64,000 nt of DNA, taken from JALSHZ01 sp964614535 (GTDB lineage Bacteria > Pseudomonadota > Gammaproteobacteria > UWMA-0217). The stretch lies in contig CAZTOZ010000050.1 of NCBI GenBank assembly GCA_964614535.1, positions 1 to 64,000 of the forward strand. Direction: 5' to 3'. The stretch's first letter is position 1. Every line of letters begins with the position of its first letter. This document shows positions 27,599 through 36,512 of this stretch, piece by piece. The position numbers were made by a program, and so were the translations under genes. The notes beneath the pieces were generated by a model. The model saw only the letters and a program-made list of their open reading frames with translations, did not search any database and had not been told where the DNA came from.

Positions 27599-28240
27599 AT
27601 GACCCGTTTGCTCTCGCTCAGCTTCGTACTCGCACTCACTGTCGCCGCCTGCTCCAGCGCCTACTACGGCGCCATGGAGAAAGTGGGTTTCCACAAACGC
27701 GACATCCTCGTCAGCCGTGTGGAGAAGGCCAAGGATTCACAACAGGAGGCGCAACAGCAGTTCAAATCGGCGCTGGAGCGCTTCGAATCGGTGGTGACGC
27801 TGGCCGAGACCGATCTGGCCAAGGCCTACAAGAAGCTCAATGCCGAATACGAGGATGCCGAGGAGGCTGCCGAGGAGGTATCGGAACGAATCGACGAGGT
27901 GGAGGATGTCGCCGAGGCGCTGTTCAAGGAGTGGCGGCAGGAGATCTCGCTCTATCAGAATCCCAACCTCAAGGCCTCCAGCGAGCAGAAGCTGCAAGAG
28001 ACCGAAGCGCGTTACCAGCAGATGATGCAGTCGATGCGCGAGGCCGAGGCTTCGATGAAGCCCGTACTGCTGACATTTCGCGACAATGTGCTGTTTCTGA
28101 AGCACAACCTCAATGCCCAGGCCATCGGCGCGCTGCGCGGCGAGTTCACCTCGCTGAAGGCCAACATCGAATCGCTGATCGCGCAGATGAACCGGTCGAT
28201 CGAGAGCTCGAACCGCTTCATCGCCGAGATCAAGGAGTAA
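27599..28240 (+). CDS. DUF2959 lipoprotein
   Basis: This 213-residue protein has a signal peptide with lipobox TVAAC and then an almost entirely helical, highly charged body (KAKDSQQEAQQQFKSALERF, then long Glu/Lys-rich helices) ending in FIAEIKE. This matches DUF2959, with the conserved SSAYYGAMEKVGFHKRDILV just after the Cys. Function unknown. It probably forms a coiled-coil periplasmic protein. The start at 27599 begins the signal peptide. Confidence 0.85.
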   Translation: MTRLLSLSFVLALTVAACSSAYYGAMEKVGFHKRDILVSRVEKAKDSQQEAQQQFKSALERFESVVTLAETDLAKAYKKLNAEYEDAEEAAEEVSERIDEVEDVAEALFKEWRQEISLYQNPNLKASSEQKLQETEARYQQMMQSMREAEASMKPVLLTFRDNVLFLKHNLNAQAIGALRGEFTSLKANIESLIAQMNRSIESSNRFIAEIKE

Positions 28241-28264
28241 GCCGTAACCAAGAGGCGGGCCGGG

Positions 28265-29506
28265 CTATGCCGGCCTGTGCTGCTCGTAGTGGCGCCGGTA
28301 GGCGGTCAGTGCCTCGATTCGCCGTCGCGCCAACGCCTGGGCCAACGCCTGCCCCCGCAGGCCTTCGTCCAGCAGCGGCGCTACCGCCACCGCCGCCGCG
28401 GCCCCGGCGGCGCCAAGCAGGTAGTCGCGTTGCGGATAGGGCCGCTGCTCCAGCCCGGTGCGGCCGCGGGCGTCGGCCTCGCAGACCAGCAGGATGTCGG
28501 CAAAACGCTCGGGCCGGCGAAAGGCATCGAGTGATTCCAGCGTCCGCAGCAGCGTGGACGGCTTGAGTTCCCGCGCACGGTGGACATGCGTGTGGTATCT
28601 GGCCACCAGCACCGCCATTTCACGCCAAGCCTTCGGCGCACGAAGCCGCGTGCAGAGGCGAGTAACGAGCCGGGCACCACGCTCCTCGTGACCGCGATGG
28701 CTGGGGAGAATCTCCTTCGGCGTCGTGCCCTTGCCCAGATCGTGCGTCAGCGCGGCAAACCGCAGCATCGGATCGTCCGACAGGCGGGCAGCCTGGCCGA
28801 GCACCAACAGGGTGTGTACACCGGTGTCGATCTCCGGGTGATACTTGGCCGGCTGGGGCACACCGAACAGCCGATCGATCTCGGGAAAGATCACCTTCAG
28901 CGCGCCACAGTCACGCAACACCTCGAAGAAGACCGCCGGGCTGCGTTCCCCCAGGGCCTTCTCCAGCTCCTGCCAGATGCGCTCGGGCACCAGCGCGTCA
29001 GCCTCGCCATCCTCGACCATCCGCCGCATCAGCCCGATGGTCTCATCGGCGACACGGAAACCGAGATGGGCGTAACGGGCGGCAAAGCGCGCCACCCGCA
29101 GGATGCGGACGGGATCTTCGGCGAAGGCGGGCGAGACGTGGCGCAGCAGGCGCTTGTCGAGATCGTCGAGGCCGCCGTGGTAGTCGATGATCTCGCCGTT
29201 CTCGTCTTCGGCCAGCGCATTGATGGTGAGGTCGCGACGTTGCAGATCCTCCTCCAGTGTCACCTCCGGCGCGGCGTGGACCTCGAAGCCCCGGTAGCCT
29301 GGCGCGGTCTTGCGCTCGGTACGGGCCAGGGCATATTCCTCATGGGTCTCGGGGTGAAGAAACACCGGAAAGTCCCTGCCAACCTGCCGATAGCCGAGCG
29401 ACTTCATCTGCTCGGGGGTGGCGCCGACGACGACCCAGTCGCGCTCCCGCACCGTCCGCCCCAGCAGCTTGTCGCGGACGGCACCGCCAACGAGATAGGT
29501 CTTCAC
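28265..29506 (-). CDS. cca: Multifunctional CCA protein (tRNA nucleotidyltransferase)
   Basis: Cca adds or repairs the 3' CCA end of tRNAs. The 413 residues start with YLVGGAVRDKLLG, then RERDWVVVG, the RRDLTINALA motif and EDPVRILRVARFAARY, a class II nucleotidyltransferase head. The C-terminal half carries an HD domain (ALTHDLGKGTT), as in the E. coli enzyme with phosphatase and phosphodiesterase activity. The tRNA in this window already encodes its CCA, so the enzyme would act mainly in repair. It is divergent from the gene at 29534. Confidence 0.96.
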   Translation of the reverse strand: MKTYLVGGAVRDKLLGRTVRERDWVVVGATPEQMKSLGYRQVGRDFPVFLHPETHEEYALARTERKTAPGYRGFEVHAAPEVTLEEDLQRRDLTINALAEDENGEIIDYHGGLDDLDKRLLRHVSPAFAEDPVRILRVARFAARYAHLGFRVADETIGLMRRMVEDGEADALVPERIWQELEKALGERSPAVFFEVLRDCGALKVIFPEIDRLFGVPQPAKYHPEIDTGVHTLLVLGQAARLSDDPMLRFAALTHDLGKGTTPKEILPSHRGHEERGARLVTRLCTRLRAPKAWREMAVLVARYHTHVHRARELKPSTLLRTLESLDAFRRPERFADILLVCEADARGRTGLEQRPYPQRDYLLGAAGAAAAVAVAPLLDEGLRGQALAQALARRRIEALTAYRRHYEQHRPA

Positions 29507-29533
29507 CCCGAACCTCCCGCAATCGTTGTTACC

Positions 29534-30604
29534 ATGTCGCCCATGAAACGTCTGCTCATCGTTGCCATTGTATCAGCCGCCCTGCTCTGCTCGACGATCG
29601 GCTGCAGCCGACTGGGGTATTACGGTCAGAGCGTGGGGGGTCATCTGTCGCTGCTGGCCGGGCGCGAACCGGTCGCGCGGCTGCTCGAAGACGAAGCGAC
29701 CGCGCCGAAACGGCGCAAGCAGCTGCGGCTGGCCAGCGAGATCCGCGACTATGCCAGCCACCGCCTGAGACTGCCGGACAACGACAGCTATCGCGACTAT
29801 GTGGAGCTGGACCGACCCTATGTGGTGTGGAACGTGGTGGCGACACCGGAGCTCTCGCTGGAGCCAATCCGCTGGTGCTTCCCCGTGGTCGGCTGCCTCA
29901 CCTACCGTGGCTATTTCGACGAAGCGGCGGCCCGGGCCTACGCCGAACCGCTGCGCGAGCAGGGCCACGACGTGATGGTGCGCGGCGTGCGCGCCTATTC
30001 GACACTGGGGTGGTTCGACGACCCGCTGCTCAGCTCGATGCTCGACCAGGGGGCGCTGGCGACGGCCGAAGTGATCTTTCACGAGCTGGCGCACCAGATC
30101 CTCTACGTCCGCGACGACACGATCTTCAACGAGGCCTTCGCCTCCACCGTGGGCGAACTGGGCGTGAAACAGTGGCTGACCGACCTGCACCCCGAATGGC
30201 TGGCCGACTACGACGCGGCGCTGCGGCGGCGCGATCAGTTTCTCACTTTGCTGCGCAACACCTCGGATGCTCTGCGGACGCTCTATGCCAGCGCCGTTCC
30301 GGAGGCGGAGAAACGGGCGGGCAAGCAGCGGATTCTGGCCCGGTTGAGGGAGGAGTACACCCACCTCAAACGGGGCTGGGGCGGCTTCGACGGTTACGAC
30401 CCGTGGTTCGAGACGCCGGTGAACAACGCCCGTCTGATCTCGGTGGCCGTCTACCGCGACCGGGTGCCCGACTTCATGCGCTGGTTCGATGCCTGCGGAC
30501 GGGACTATGACCGTTTCTATTCAGCGGTGAAACGCATGGGGAAACTGCCGCGGGCCCGGCGGCACGAGGTATTGACCGGCGCGGCCGACTGCTCCGCCGG
30601 CTGA
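29534..30604 (+). CDS. Putative zinc aminopeptidase lipoprotein (COG4324 type)
   Basis: This 356-residue protein has a lipobox TIGC after a short signal, then a largely helical domain with the zinc motif HELAH (in AEVIFHELAHQILYV) and NEAFASTVGE nearby, the gluzincin order HExxH...E. The sequence CFPVVGCLTYRGYF before the motif is typical of the predicted aminopeptidase family COG4324. Substrate unknown. Two Met codons (29534 and 29543) are possible starts; neither has a clear ribosome site. Confidence 0.82.
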   Translation: MSPMKRLLIVAIVSAALLCSTIGCSRLGYYGQSVGGHLSLLAGREPVARLLEDEATAPKRRKQLRLASEIRDYASHRLRLPDNDSYRDYVELDRPYVVWNVVATPELSLEPIRWCFPVVGCLTYRGYFDEAAARAYAEPLREQGHDVMVRGVRAYSTLGWFDDPLLSSMLDQGALATAEVIFHELAHQILYVRDDTIFNEAFASTVGELGVKQWLTDLHPEWLADYDAALRRRDQFLTLLRNTSDALRTLYASAVPEAEKRAGKQRILARLREEYTHLKRGWGGFDGYDPWFETPVNNARLISVAVYRDRVPDFMRWFDACGRDYDRFYSAVKRMGKLPRARRHEVLTGAADCSAG

Positions 30605-30611
30605 CGACGCC

Positions 30612-31556
30612 TCAGATGCGCCGCGCCAGCGAGCGGTAGCGTTGGTATTGCCCCTCCCGATCCTGCCGCCCGAGGTATTTGGGCGCGATCGCCTCCAGGG
30701 CCGTGGGACAGGGTTGGACATTCTTCGAACAGATACTGTCGGTCTGCAGCGAGCGGTAGTTGTCCATCGTGAACGGCTTGCCGGGCATCCACTCCATGAT
30801 GCCCGCCTCCAGCCGGGCCAGCCAATCCGGCAACGCCCAGATGCGGACCCGCCGGCCGGTGAGCCTCGCGGTGTATTCCACCAGTTGGCGCAACGTGTAG
30901 ATCTGCGGGCCACAGAGGTCGATCCGCTGGCCGTGCGTGGCCTCATCGTCCACCGCAGCGGTGAAGCGCTCGCAGACGTCCCCCACATAGACCGGCTGAA
31001 AACGGGCATCGGCACAGGCCAACGGCAGCACACCCGGCGCCAGCCTGATGAGCGTAGCGAAACGGTTGAGGAAGCCGTCGCCCTCGCCAAAGATGACCGA
31101 TGGACGAAAGCTGGTGACCGCCAGCGTCTCGCCGGCCAGCGAGTGAACCAGATCCTCGCCACGCCCCTTGGTCTGCAGATAGCGGCTGCTGCCCCGCTTG
31201 TCCGCGTGCAGTGCGCTCATATGGAGCAGTCGTGGAATGCCGAGCGCCTTGCAGGCCTCCACCACGCGGCGCGGCAACTCGGTGTGGACCTCGACGAAGC
31301 TGTCACGCTTCGACTCGTTGAGGATGCCGATGAGATTGACGACGACATCGGCGCCCCGAAGCACCGTTTCGAGCTGGCGCGGATCATGCACGTTGGCCTC
31401 GACGAGACGGGCGTTGGGAAGCACCTTGAGGTCACGGTGACGCTCGATGTTGCGGGTGGGCACACGGACATCGTAGCCACGATTCGAGAGCATCCCCACC
31501 AGATGGGTGCCGACGAAACCGGTACCCCCAAGAACACAAACCGTCTTTGCCGCCAT
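30612..31556 (-). CDS. NDUFA9-like NAD(P)H-binding protein (atypical SDR)
   Basis: This 314-residue protein has the Rossmann loop VLGGTGFVGTHL at the N-terminus, a LLHMSALHADKRG motif and YLQTKGRGEDLV in place of the classic SDR active site, the layout of the NDUFA9/atypical SDR group. In mitochondria NDUFA9 belongs to complex I; bacterial members have no proven role and may act in quinone or lipid metabolism. The start at 31556 has GGGAG eight bases ahead; a GTG at 31565 is the alternative. Confidence 0.85.
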   Translation of the reverse strand: MAAKTVCVLGGTGFVGTHLVGMLSNRGYDVRVPTRNIERHRDLKVLPNARLVEANVHDPRQLETVLRGADVVVNLIGILNESKRDSFVEVHTELPRRVVEACKALGIPRLLHMSALHADKRGSSRYLQTKGRGEDLVHSLAGETLAVTSFRPSVIFGEGDGFLNRFATLIRLAPGVLPLACADARFQPVYVGDVCERFTAAVDDEATHGQRIDLCGPQIYTLRQLVEYTARLTGRRVRIWALPDWLARLEAGIMEWMPGKPFTMDNYRSLQTDSICSKNVQPCPTALEAIAPKYLGRQDREGQYQRYRSLARRI

Positions 31557-32187
31557 GACCGTCACTCCCGTTTGCTGAACTAGCCGGCGGACAGTCTAAG
31601 ATCATGCCGCAACGAAAACAAATGCCGCCGGGAACGGGACGGCCGACCGCCGCGACAACACCACCCATGAAGGCGATCCGGTGGCCGGCAACAGGAACAA
31701 ATCCAGGCTAAATACTTGACTATATTAGAGAACCCTTGTTGACCTAGGAAATCATTCGGTCTATTTTGGCCGCCAGATGGGGAAGAAACGACAGCCCTCG
31801 GAGATCCACCACATTCAACGACGCCGCCCACTGCGAACCATCCCGTTCCCGATTCGATACGCCCCGTCACACGCCGGCGCACGATTGCGAAACGGCAGGA
31901 CAGCACCCCGGAAGGTGTTCTCGCAGCATGGAGTCGGCGGCACTGTCCGGGGCAGAACCATCACTCGGGGTCTAACTCATACGCTTGCCCGCCCGGGCAA
32001 TCACCAACGGTCCGCCCCGGGTCGGAGATTCCCCGTCCAGTCGCCTGATATCAGGTTGTTGACAAAGGACTCCAAAGACCTTGCTCAACCCTGTAGCACC
32101 AACAGGGCACCGGAAGGCCGCGTTTTTCAACACCCTGCCAAGGCATCCATCGTTACTGCGCAACCACTGTAAAGGAGAGATCACTCA
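31557..32187. other. 631-bp non-coding region upstream of sqr
   Basis: No convincing gene was found; a plus-strand open frame at 31777-32172 has basic, low-complexity sequence typical of shadow frames. The stretch holds an Rrf2/IscR-like half site at 31712-31737, an AT-richer segment around it, a 12-bp palindrome CCTGATATCAGG at 32046-32057, a TTGACA at 32060-32065 that could be a -35 box, and the sqr ribosome site (AAAGGAGAG). It may contain an unrecognised small RNA or a long leader. Confidence 0.5.
31712..31737 (+). promoter_or_regulatory. Candidate Rrf2/IscR-type operator
   Basis: ATACTTGACTATATTAG matches the left 17 positions of the type 1 IscR site consensus; the right half (AGAACCC) is degenerate. 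It lies 156 bp upstream of the NDUFA9-like gene and 450 bp upstream of sqr. No Rrf2 regulator gene is in the window. Confidence 0.3.
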
Positions 32188-33462
32188 ATGGCCCATATCG
32201 TAATTCTTGGCGCCGGAACCGGCGGGATGCCCGCCGCCTACGAAATGAAAGCTCTGGTCGGCGACAATCACGAAGTCACCGTCATCAACGAAAACCCCTA
32301 TTTCCAGTTCACGCCATCCAACCCGTGGGTCGCCGTCGGCTGGCGTGACCGCAAGTCGATCACCTTCGACATCCGCACCTATCTCGAAAAAAAGAAGATC
32401 AACTTCATCGCCAAGCGGGTCGACGCCATCGACGCCAACGCCAGTGTGCTGACGCTGGAAGACGGCGAGACCGTCAACTATGACTACATGATCATCGCCA
32501 CCGGCCCAAAACTCTCGTTCGAAGAGGTGGAGGGTGCCGGCCCCAATGGCGGCCATACCCACTCGGTCTGCACCGTCGATCACGCGGAGAAGGCGTGGGA
32601 AGCCTACCAGAAGCTGCTCGCCAAGGGCTCTGGCCACATTATCGTCGGAGCGATGCCGATGGCGAGCTGTTTCGGCCCGGCCTACGAGTTCTCGCTCATC
32701 ATCGATGCCGACATGCGCAAGCGCAAGGTGCGCAACAAGTTCAAGATGACCTATGTGACGTCGGAGCCCTATATCGGTCACCTGGGCCTCGGCGGCGTCG
32801 GGGATTCGAAGGGAATGCTGGAGTCGGAGCTGCGTAATCACCACATGGACTGGATCACCAACGCCCGTACCACCAAGGTGGAAGAGGGCAAGATGCACGT
32901 GGAGGAACTGGATTCCAACGGCGAGATTACCAAGACGCACGAGCTGGAGTTCGATTTTGCGATGATGCTGCCGGCGTTCAAGGGCGTGGATGCGGTGGCC
33001 AACGTCGAAGGGCTCTGTAACCCGCGTGGCTTCGTCATGGTGGACGAGCTGCATCGCAACCCCACCTACAAGAACATCTACTCGGTGGGCGTCTGCATCG
33101 CGATCCCACCAGTGGAGGCGACCCCGGTGCCCACCGGAACACCGAAGACCGGCTATATGATCGAGTCGATGGTGACCTCGGCCACCCACAACATCAACGA
33201 CGAACTGAACGGCCGCGAGCCCAACACCACCGCCCAGTGGAACGCCATCTGCCTGGCCGACATGGGTGACACCGGCGCCGCGTTCGTCGCCCTGCCACAG
33301 ATTCCGCCACGCAACGTCGCCTGGTTCAAGAAGGGCAAATGGGTACACGCCGCGAAGATAGCGTTCGAGAAATACTTCATCCGCAAGATGAAGAAGGGCA
33401 CATCGGAACCGCTGTACGAGAAGTACATCCTGAAGATGCTGGGGATCGAAAAGCTCAACTGA
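32188..33462 (+). CDS. sqr: Sulfide:quinone oxidoreductase, type I
   Basis: SQR oxidises sulfide to polysulfide or sulfur and passes electrons to the quinone pool at the membrane. The 424 residues align by eye with the Acidithiobacillus enzyme. Features are FAD loop GAGTGGMPAAYEM, the three catalytic cysteines Cys128 (SVCTVDHAE), Cys161 (ASCFGPAYE) and Cys355 (NAICLADMG), VTSEPYIGHLG, and the membrane-binding C-terminal stretch KIAFEKYFIRKMKKG. A strong AAAGGAGAG precedes the start, and a terminator follows at 33481. It confirms sulfide as an electron donor in this organism. Confidence 0.95.
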   Translation: MAHIVILGAGTGGMPAAYEMKALVGDNHEVTVINENPYFQFTPSNPWVAVGWRDRKSITFDIRTYLEKKKINFIAKRVDAIDANASVLTLEDGETVNYDYMIIATGPKLSFEEVEGAGPNGGHTHSVCTVDHAEKAWEAYQKLLAKGSGHIIVGAMPMASCFGPAYEFSLIIDADMRKRKVRNKFKMTYVTSEPYIGHLGLGGVGDSKGMLESELRNHHMDWITNARTTKVEEGKMHVEELDSNGEITKTHELEFDFAMMLPAFKGVDAVANVEGLCNPRGFVMVDELHRNPTYKNIYSVGVCIAIPPVEATPVPTGTPKTGYMIESMVTSATHNINDELNGREPNTTAQWNAICLADMGDTGAAFVALPQIPPRNVAWFKKGKWVHAAKIAFEKYFIRKMKKGTSEPLYEKYILKMLGIEKLN

Positions 33463-33480
33463 GCCTTTCGCGCAACCACG

Positions 33481-33508
33481 AAAAAAGGGCGCCGATGGCG
33501 CCCTTTTT
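33481..33508 (+). terminator. Intrinsic terminator after sqr
   Basis: AAAAAAGGGCGCC-GAT-GGCGCCCTTTTT is a GC-rich hairpin flanked by A and T runs between convergent sqr and the cytochrome gene; it may act in both directions. Confidence 0.88.
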
Positions 33509-33531
33509 CATTCCGCTGGTACGGCTCTGGA

Positions 33532-33831
33532 TCAGAACTTGGAGATCATGTCCGCCAGCTTGTCGATGTCCTCATCGGAGAGCTTGGCTGCCTGGGGCGC
33601 CATGACCGCCTTCATTGCACCGCCAAAACTGCCATCCTTGTAACCTTTCAGCTTCTTGGCGATGTCTTCCTTGCTCTGCCCTTTCAGGGGAGGGGATACG
33701 TTCATCGCCTTCATCTCGCCGGTGGGACCGTGGCAGGCAGCGCAGGGCTTGTACAGCTCGTCAGCGGATGCAGTAAAAGCGGACACGCTCAGGGCCAAGG
33801 CTGCAACGGAAGCCATCATCGATTTCTTCAT
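33532..33831 (-). CDS. Small periplasmic class I cytochrome c
   Basis: This 99-residue protein has a Sec signal (MKKSMMASVAALALSVSAF, cleaved after ASA), a single haem site CAACH soon after, and a probable methionine ligand in MKAVMAPQAA; the end IDKLADMISKF is the usual terminal helix. This is the c553/c551-like size class, likely a mobile electron carrier to an oxidase or nitrate/nitrite reductase. It converges on sqr. A strong GGAGGAGAAG ribosome site fixes the start at 33831. An FNR-type box lies at 33901-33914. Confidence 0.9.
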   Translation of the reverse strand: MKKSMMASVAALALSVSAFTASADELYKPCAACHGPTGEMKAMNVSPPLKGQSKEDIAKKLKGYKDGSFGGAMKAVMAPQAAKLSDEDIDKLADMISKF

Positions 33832-33900
33832 TTCTTCTCCTCCACGGAGGTCAACTTGAAAGGAATGCTGGATGCTAACGCGTCGATGAATCGGCAAACA

Positions 33901-33914
33901 TTGACATAGATCAA
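33901..33914. promoter_or_regulatory. FNR/ANR-type box upstream of the cytochrome c gene
   Basis: TTGACATAGATCAA matches the FNR consensus TTGAT-N4-ATCAA at nine of ten fixed positions. Its centre is 76 bp upstream of the cytochrome start codon, suitable for activation under low oxygen. Confidence 0.6.
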
Positions 33915-33939
33915 GCGGACTGGGGCAAACCCCCGGCAG

Positions 33940-34920
33940 TCAGCCACCGGTCATCGACATGAAACGGACGACCTGCTCCGGTTTCTCACGAAACTCGTGG
34001 CGTTCCGGCTTGAGCGCGATGGCGGCACGAATGGCCTCCTCGAGCCCGGCATCGGAAATGCCCTGGCGCAGCAATGGCCGCAACTCGAACCGATCCTCCT
34101 GGCCGAGACAGAGAAACAGCGTGCCATCGACCGACAACCGCACGCGGTTGCAGGTGTCACAAAAGTGCTGGGAGATCGGCGTGATGAAGCCGATGTTCAT
34201 CTCGGAACCCGCCACCCGAACATAGCGGGCCGGGCCGCCTCCGGGCATCGCGCCCGGCAGCAGGTCGAACCGTTTTGCCAGGCGCTGGCGAACCTCGGCC
34301 AGATCGACATAGAGATCGGCGGCATTGCGGCCGGTGTCGCCTACCGGCATGGTTTCGATGAAACGCAGCGTAAAGCCGTGCTCGAGACAGAACTCGACCA
34401 TCGACTCCACCTCGTCATCGTTGATGCCCTTCATCACCACCATGTTGATCTTGACCGGACGAAGGCCCGCCGCCTTGGCTGCCATCAGGCCTTCGATGAC
34501 CTTCTCCAGCTTGCCTTTGGTGATTTGGCGAAAGACCTCGGGCTTGAGGCTGTCGAGGCTGACATTGATACGGGAGACGCCCGCGGCCTTCAGCGCCGCC
34601 GCGTGTTTGGCGAGCCGGGTGGCGTTGGTCGAGAGGGAGAGGTCGTCCAGCTGCGGCAATGCCGAGAGACGGGCCGCGAGACCGGTCAGATTGCGGCGCA
34701 CCAGCGGCTCACCACCGGTCAGGCGGACACGGCGAACGCCCATCCGGGTGAATGCGCCGACGACGCGTTCGAGCTCGTCGTGGGTGAGCCAGTCTTCCGG
34801 CTCCTCGAAGCCGTGGAAGCCTTCGGGCATGCAGTAGAAACACCGAAGATCGCAGCGGTCCGTCACCGAGATCCGGAGATATTCAATGCGACGCTGAAAC
34901 GGGTCGACTAACATGCTCAT
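33940..34920 (-). CDS. moaA: GTP 3',8-cyclase MoaA
   Basis: MoaA is the radical-SAM enzyme starting molybdenum cofactor synthesis. The 326 residues have the SAM cluster motif CDLRCFYC (Cys23, 27, 30), the second iron-sulfur cluster cysteines in FCDTCNRVRLS...FLCLG, LTGGEPLVR, and the C-terminal Gly-Gly needed for activity (MSMTGG). Met1 or Met3 could start. No other moa gene is nearby. Molybdoenzymes (for example nitrate reductase or sulfite oxidation enzymes) are implied elsewhere in the genome. Confidence 0.96.
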   Translation of the reverse strand: MSMLVDPFQRRIEYLRISVTDRCDLRCFYCMPEGFHGFEEPEDWLTHDELERVVGAFTRMGVRRVRLTGGEPLVRRNLTGLAARLSALPQLDDLSLSTNATRLAKHAAALKAAGVSRINVSLDSLKPEVFRQITKGKLEKVIEGLMAAKAAGLRPVKINMVVMKGINDDEVESMVEFCLEHGFTLRFIETMPVGDTGRNAADLYVDLAEVRQRLAKRFDLLPGAMPGGGPARYVRVAGSEMNIGFITPISQHFCDTCNRVRLSVDGTLFLCLGQEDRFELRPLLRQGISDAGLEEAIRAAIALKPERHEFREKPEQVVRFMSMTGG

Positions 34921-34977
34921 GCCTCAACTATATACCCCTCGGGGGCAATCGTGACAACTCATGGGTCAATGACAACC

Positions 34978-35004
34978 AGAAAAAAAGCTGGTAGAGGTAC
35001 CAGC
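34978..35004 (-). terminator. Intrinsic terminator after plsC
   Basis: GCTGGTA-GAGG-TACCAGC at 34987-35004 is followed on the minus strand by a run of seven T. It lies 23 bp after the plsC stop. Confidence 0.8.
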
Positions 35005-35026
35005 CTTGCCCGAACCGGTCGCCAGC

Positions 35027-35791
35027 TCAGCCCTTCCCTTTGCGCATCCGGTCGAGCAGCTGGCGCCGGGCATCCCGGTTCAGTTCGACCATCTCCCCCT
35101 CGATCCAGCGTTCCACCTCCTCGATGACCTGCGCCGCGCGCTTGCCCTTGGGGTCGATCACCGGCCCGATGCGGATGGTGATCAGGCCTGGATACTTGAT
35201 GAACTGCTCGCGCGGCCAGAAGAAGCCGGCGTTGTGCGCGATCGGCACCACCGGATGGCCGGATTGCTCGGCCAGCACCCCGCCGCCGAGTTTGTAGCGC
35301 CCCTTCTTGCCGGGCTGCACCCGCGTGCCCTCGGGGAAGATGACGACCCAACGGCCGGCCTGGAGCCGGGCGATCCCCTGCTCCACCACCTGCTTCACCG
35401 CGTTCCGGCCCGCGTTGCGGTCGATGGCGATGTGATCCAGCGCCGCCAGCCCCCAGCCGAAGAACGGGATGTACATCAGCTCCCTCTTCAACACCCAGGC
35501 CATCGGCGGCAACACCTGCACCAGCGCCATCGTCTCCCAGGTGGAGGAGTGTTTGGACATGACGATCGCCGGCCCTTCGGGCAACCGCTCCTCCCCCTCG
35601 ACCCGGTAGTCGATGCCGCAGATCGTCTTCAGCGCCCAAAGATTGAGGCGCGTCCAGCTCATGACGATGGGATAGCGCCGCTCGAGCGGCAACAGGAACA
35701 ACAGCGGCGAAAACAGCCCGTAGACGATCGTGGAGGTTGCATAGACCCCCCAGAAGAGGGCCGAACGGATGGCCAACCAGACTTTGGACAT
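35027..35791 (-). CDS. plsC: 1-acylglycerol-3-phosphate acyltransferase (PlsC family)
   Basis: This 254-residue membrane enzyme, probably making phosphatidic acid from lysophosphatidic acid, has an N-terminal membrane region, the catalytic block SKHSSTWETM (His-x4-Glu instead of the textbook His-x4-Asp, a variant I know from related proteobacterial PlsC proteins), and the substrate motif FPEGTRVQPGKKG. It follows gmhB by 34 bp on the same strand. The gmhB-plsC pair usually trails glyQ-glyS; here two inserted plus-strand genes separate them. Confidence 0.9.
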   Translation of the reverse strand: MSKVWLAIRSALFWGVYATSTIVYGLFSPLLFLLPLERRYPIVMSWTRLNLWALKTICGIDYRVEGEERLPEGPAIVMSKHSSTWETMALVQVLPPMAWVLKRELMYIPFFGWGLAALDHIAIDRNAGRNAVKQVVEQGIARLQAGRWVVIFPEGTRVQPGKKGRYKLGGGVLAEQSGHPVVPIAHNAGFFWPREQFIKYPGLITIRIGPVIDPKGKRAAQVIEEVERWIEGEMVELNRDARRQLLDRMRKGKG

Positions 35792-35825
35792 GATGAGAGA
35801 TCCCAGCCTTCAGAATGAACGGAGT

Positions 35826-36389
35826 CTAACAGGCGCCAGCCGTTTTCTCAGTCGTCCGACCCAGCAGCCCATCGACGGCCGCTGCCAGATCATCATAGAC
35901 CATCGTCCCTGCGGGCAGGCCGCCAGCGGCAAGCGTACGCGCCCCTTTGCCGGTTCTCACCAGTATCGGCCGGGCACCCACGGCAGCGGCCGCCTCGAGA
36001 TCCCGCAACGAGTCTCCGATGACCGGCACCCCCGCCAGATCGACACCCGCCTCGGCGGCGATCCGGCGATACAGGCCCGGCCTTGGCTTGCGGCAGTCAC
36101 AGCCGTCGTCGGGGCCATGGGGGCAGTATTGGATCGAGGCGATCTCCCCACCCACCACCGCCAGTTCATCTCGCAGTTTGCGATGCATCGCGTCGAGATC
36201 GTCCAACGAGAACAGCCCGCGCCGGAGCCCCGACTGATTGGTGGCCACATGCACCGCAACACCCGCCCGATTGAGGCGGGCGATGGCCGCCAGACTCCCG
36301 GGCAGCGCGACCCACTCGTCGACCGACTTGATGAAGGCATCGGAATCGGCGTTGATCACACCATCCCTGTCCAGAATTACGAGCTTCAT
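35826..36389 (-). CDS. gmhB: D-glycero-beta-D-manno-heptose-1,7-bisphosphate 7-phosphatase
   Basis: GmhB removes the 7-phosphate in ADP-heptose synthesis for the LPS inner core. The 187 residues have the HAD nucleophile motif LDRDGVIN at the N-terminus, VATNQSG, the zinc-binding set CPHGPDDGCDC, KPRPG and GDSLRDLEAA. I start at 36389 (MKLVILDRDG); the in-frame Met at 36419 lacks support. It is divergent from the surface-protein gene at 36513. Confidence 0.94.
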   Translation of the reverse strand: MKLVILDRDGVINADSDAFIKSVDEWVALPGSLAAIARLNRAGVAVHVATNQSGLRRGLFSLDDLDAMHRKLRDELAVVGGEIASIQYCPHGPDDGCDCRKPRPGLYRRIAAEAGVDLAGVPVIGDSLRDLEAAAAVGARPILVRTGKGARTLAAGGLPAGTMVYDDLAAAVDGLLGRTTEKTAGAC

Positions 36390-36512
36390 CTCATAGATTT
36401 CACAACAAGTTACATACAAGCCATTGTTTTTTGAAGCAGTTCAGATATTTCTAATATTGTAGGCGCTAGGCTATCCGGCCGACTCAGGGAACATCGAAAG
36501 GATCATGGAGTC

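Noticed and set aside
31777..32172. Possible gene upstream of sqr
   Set aside because: The product is basic and Arg/His/Pro-rich without any conserved pattern; no ribosome site.
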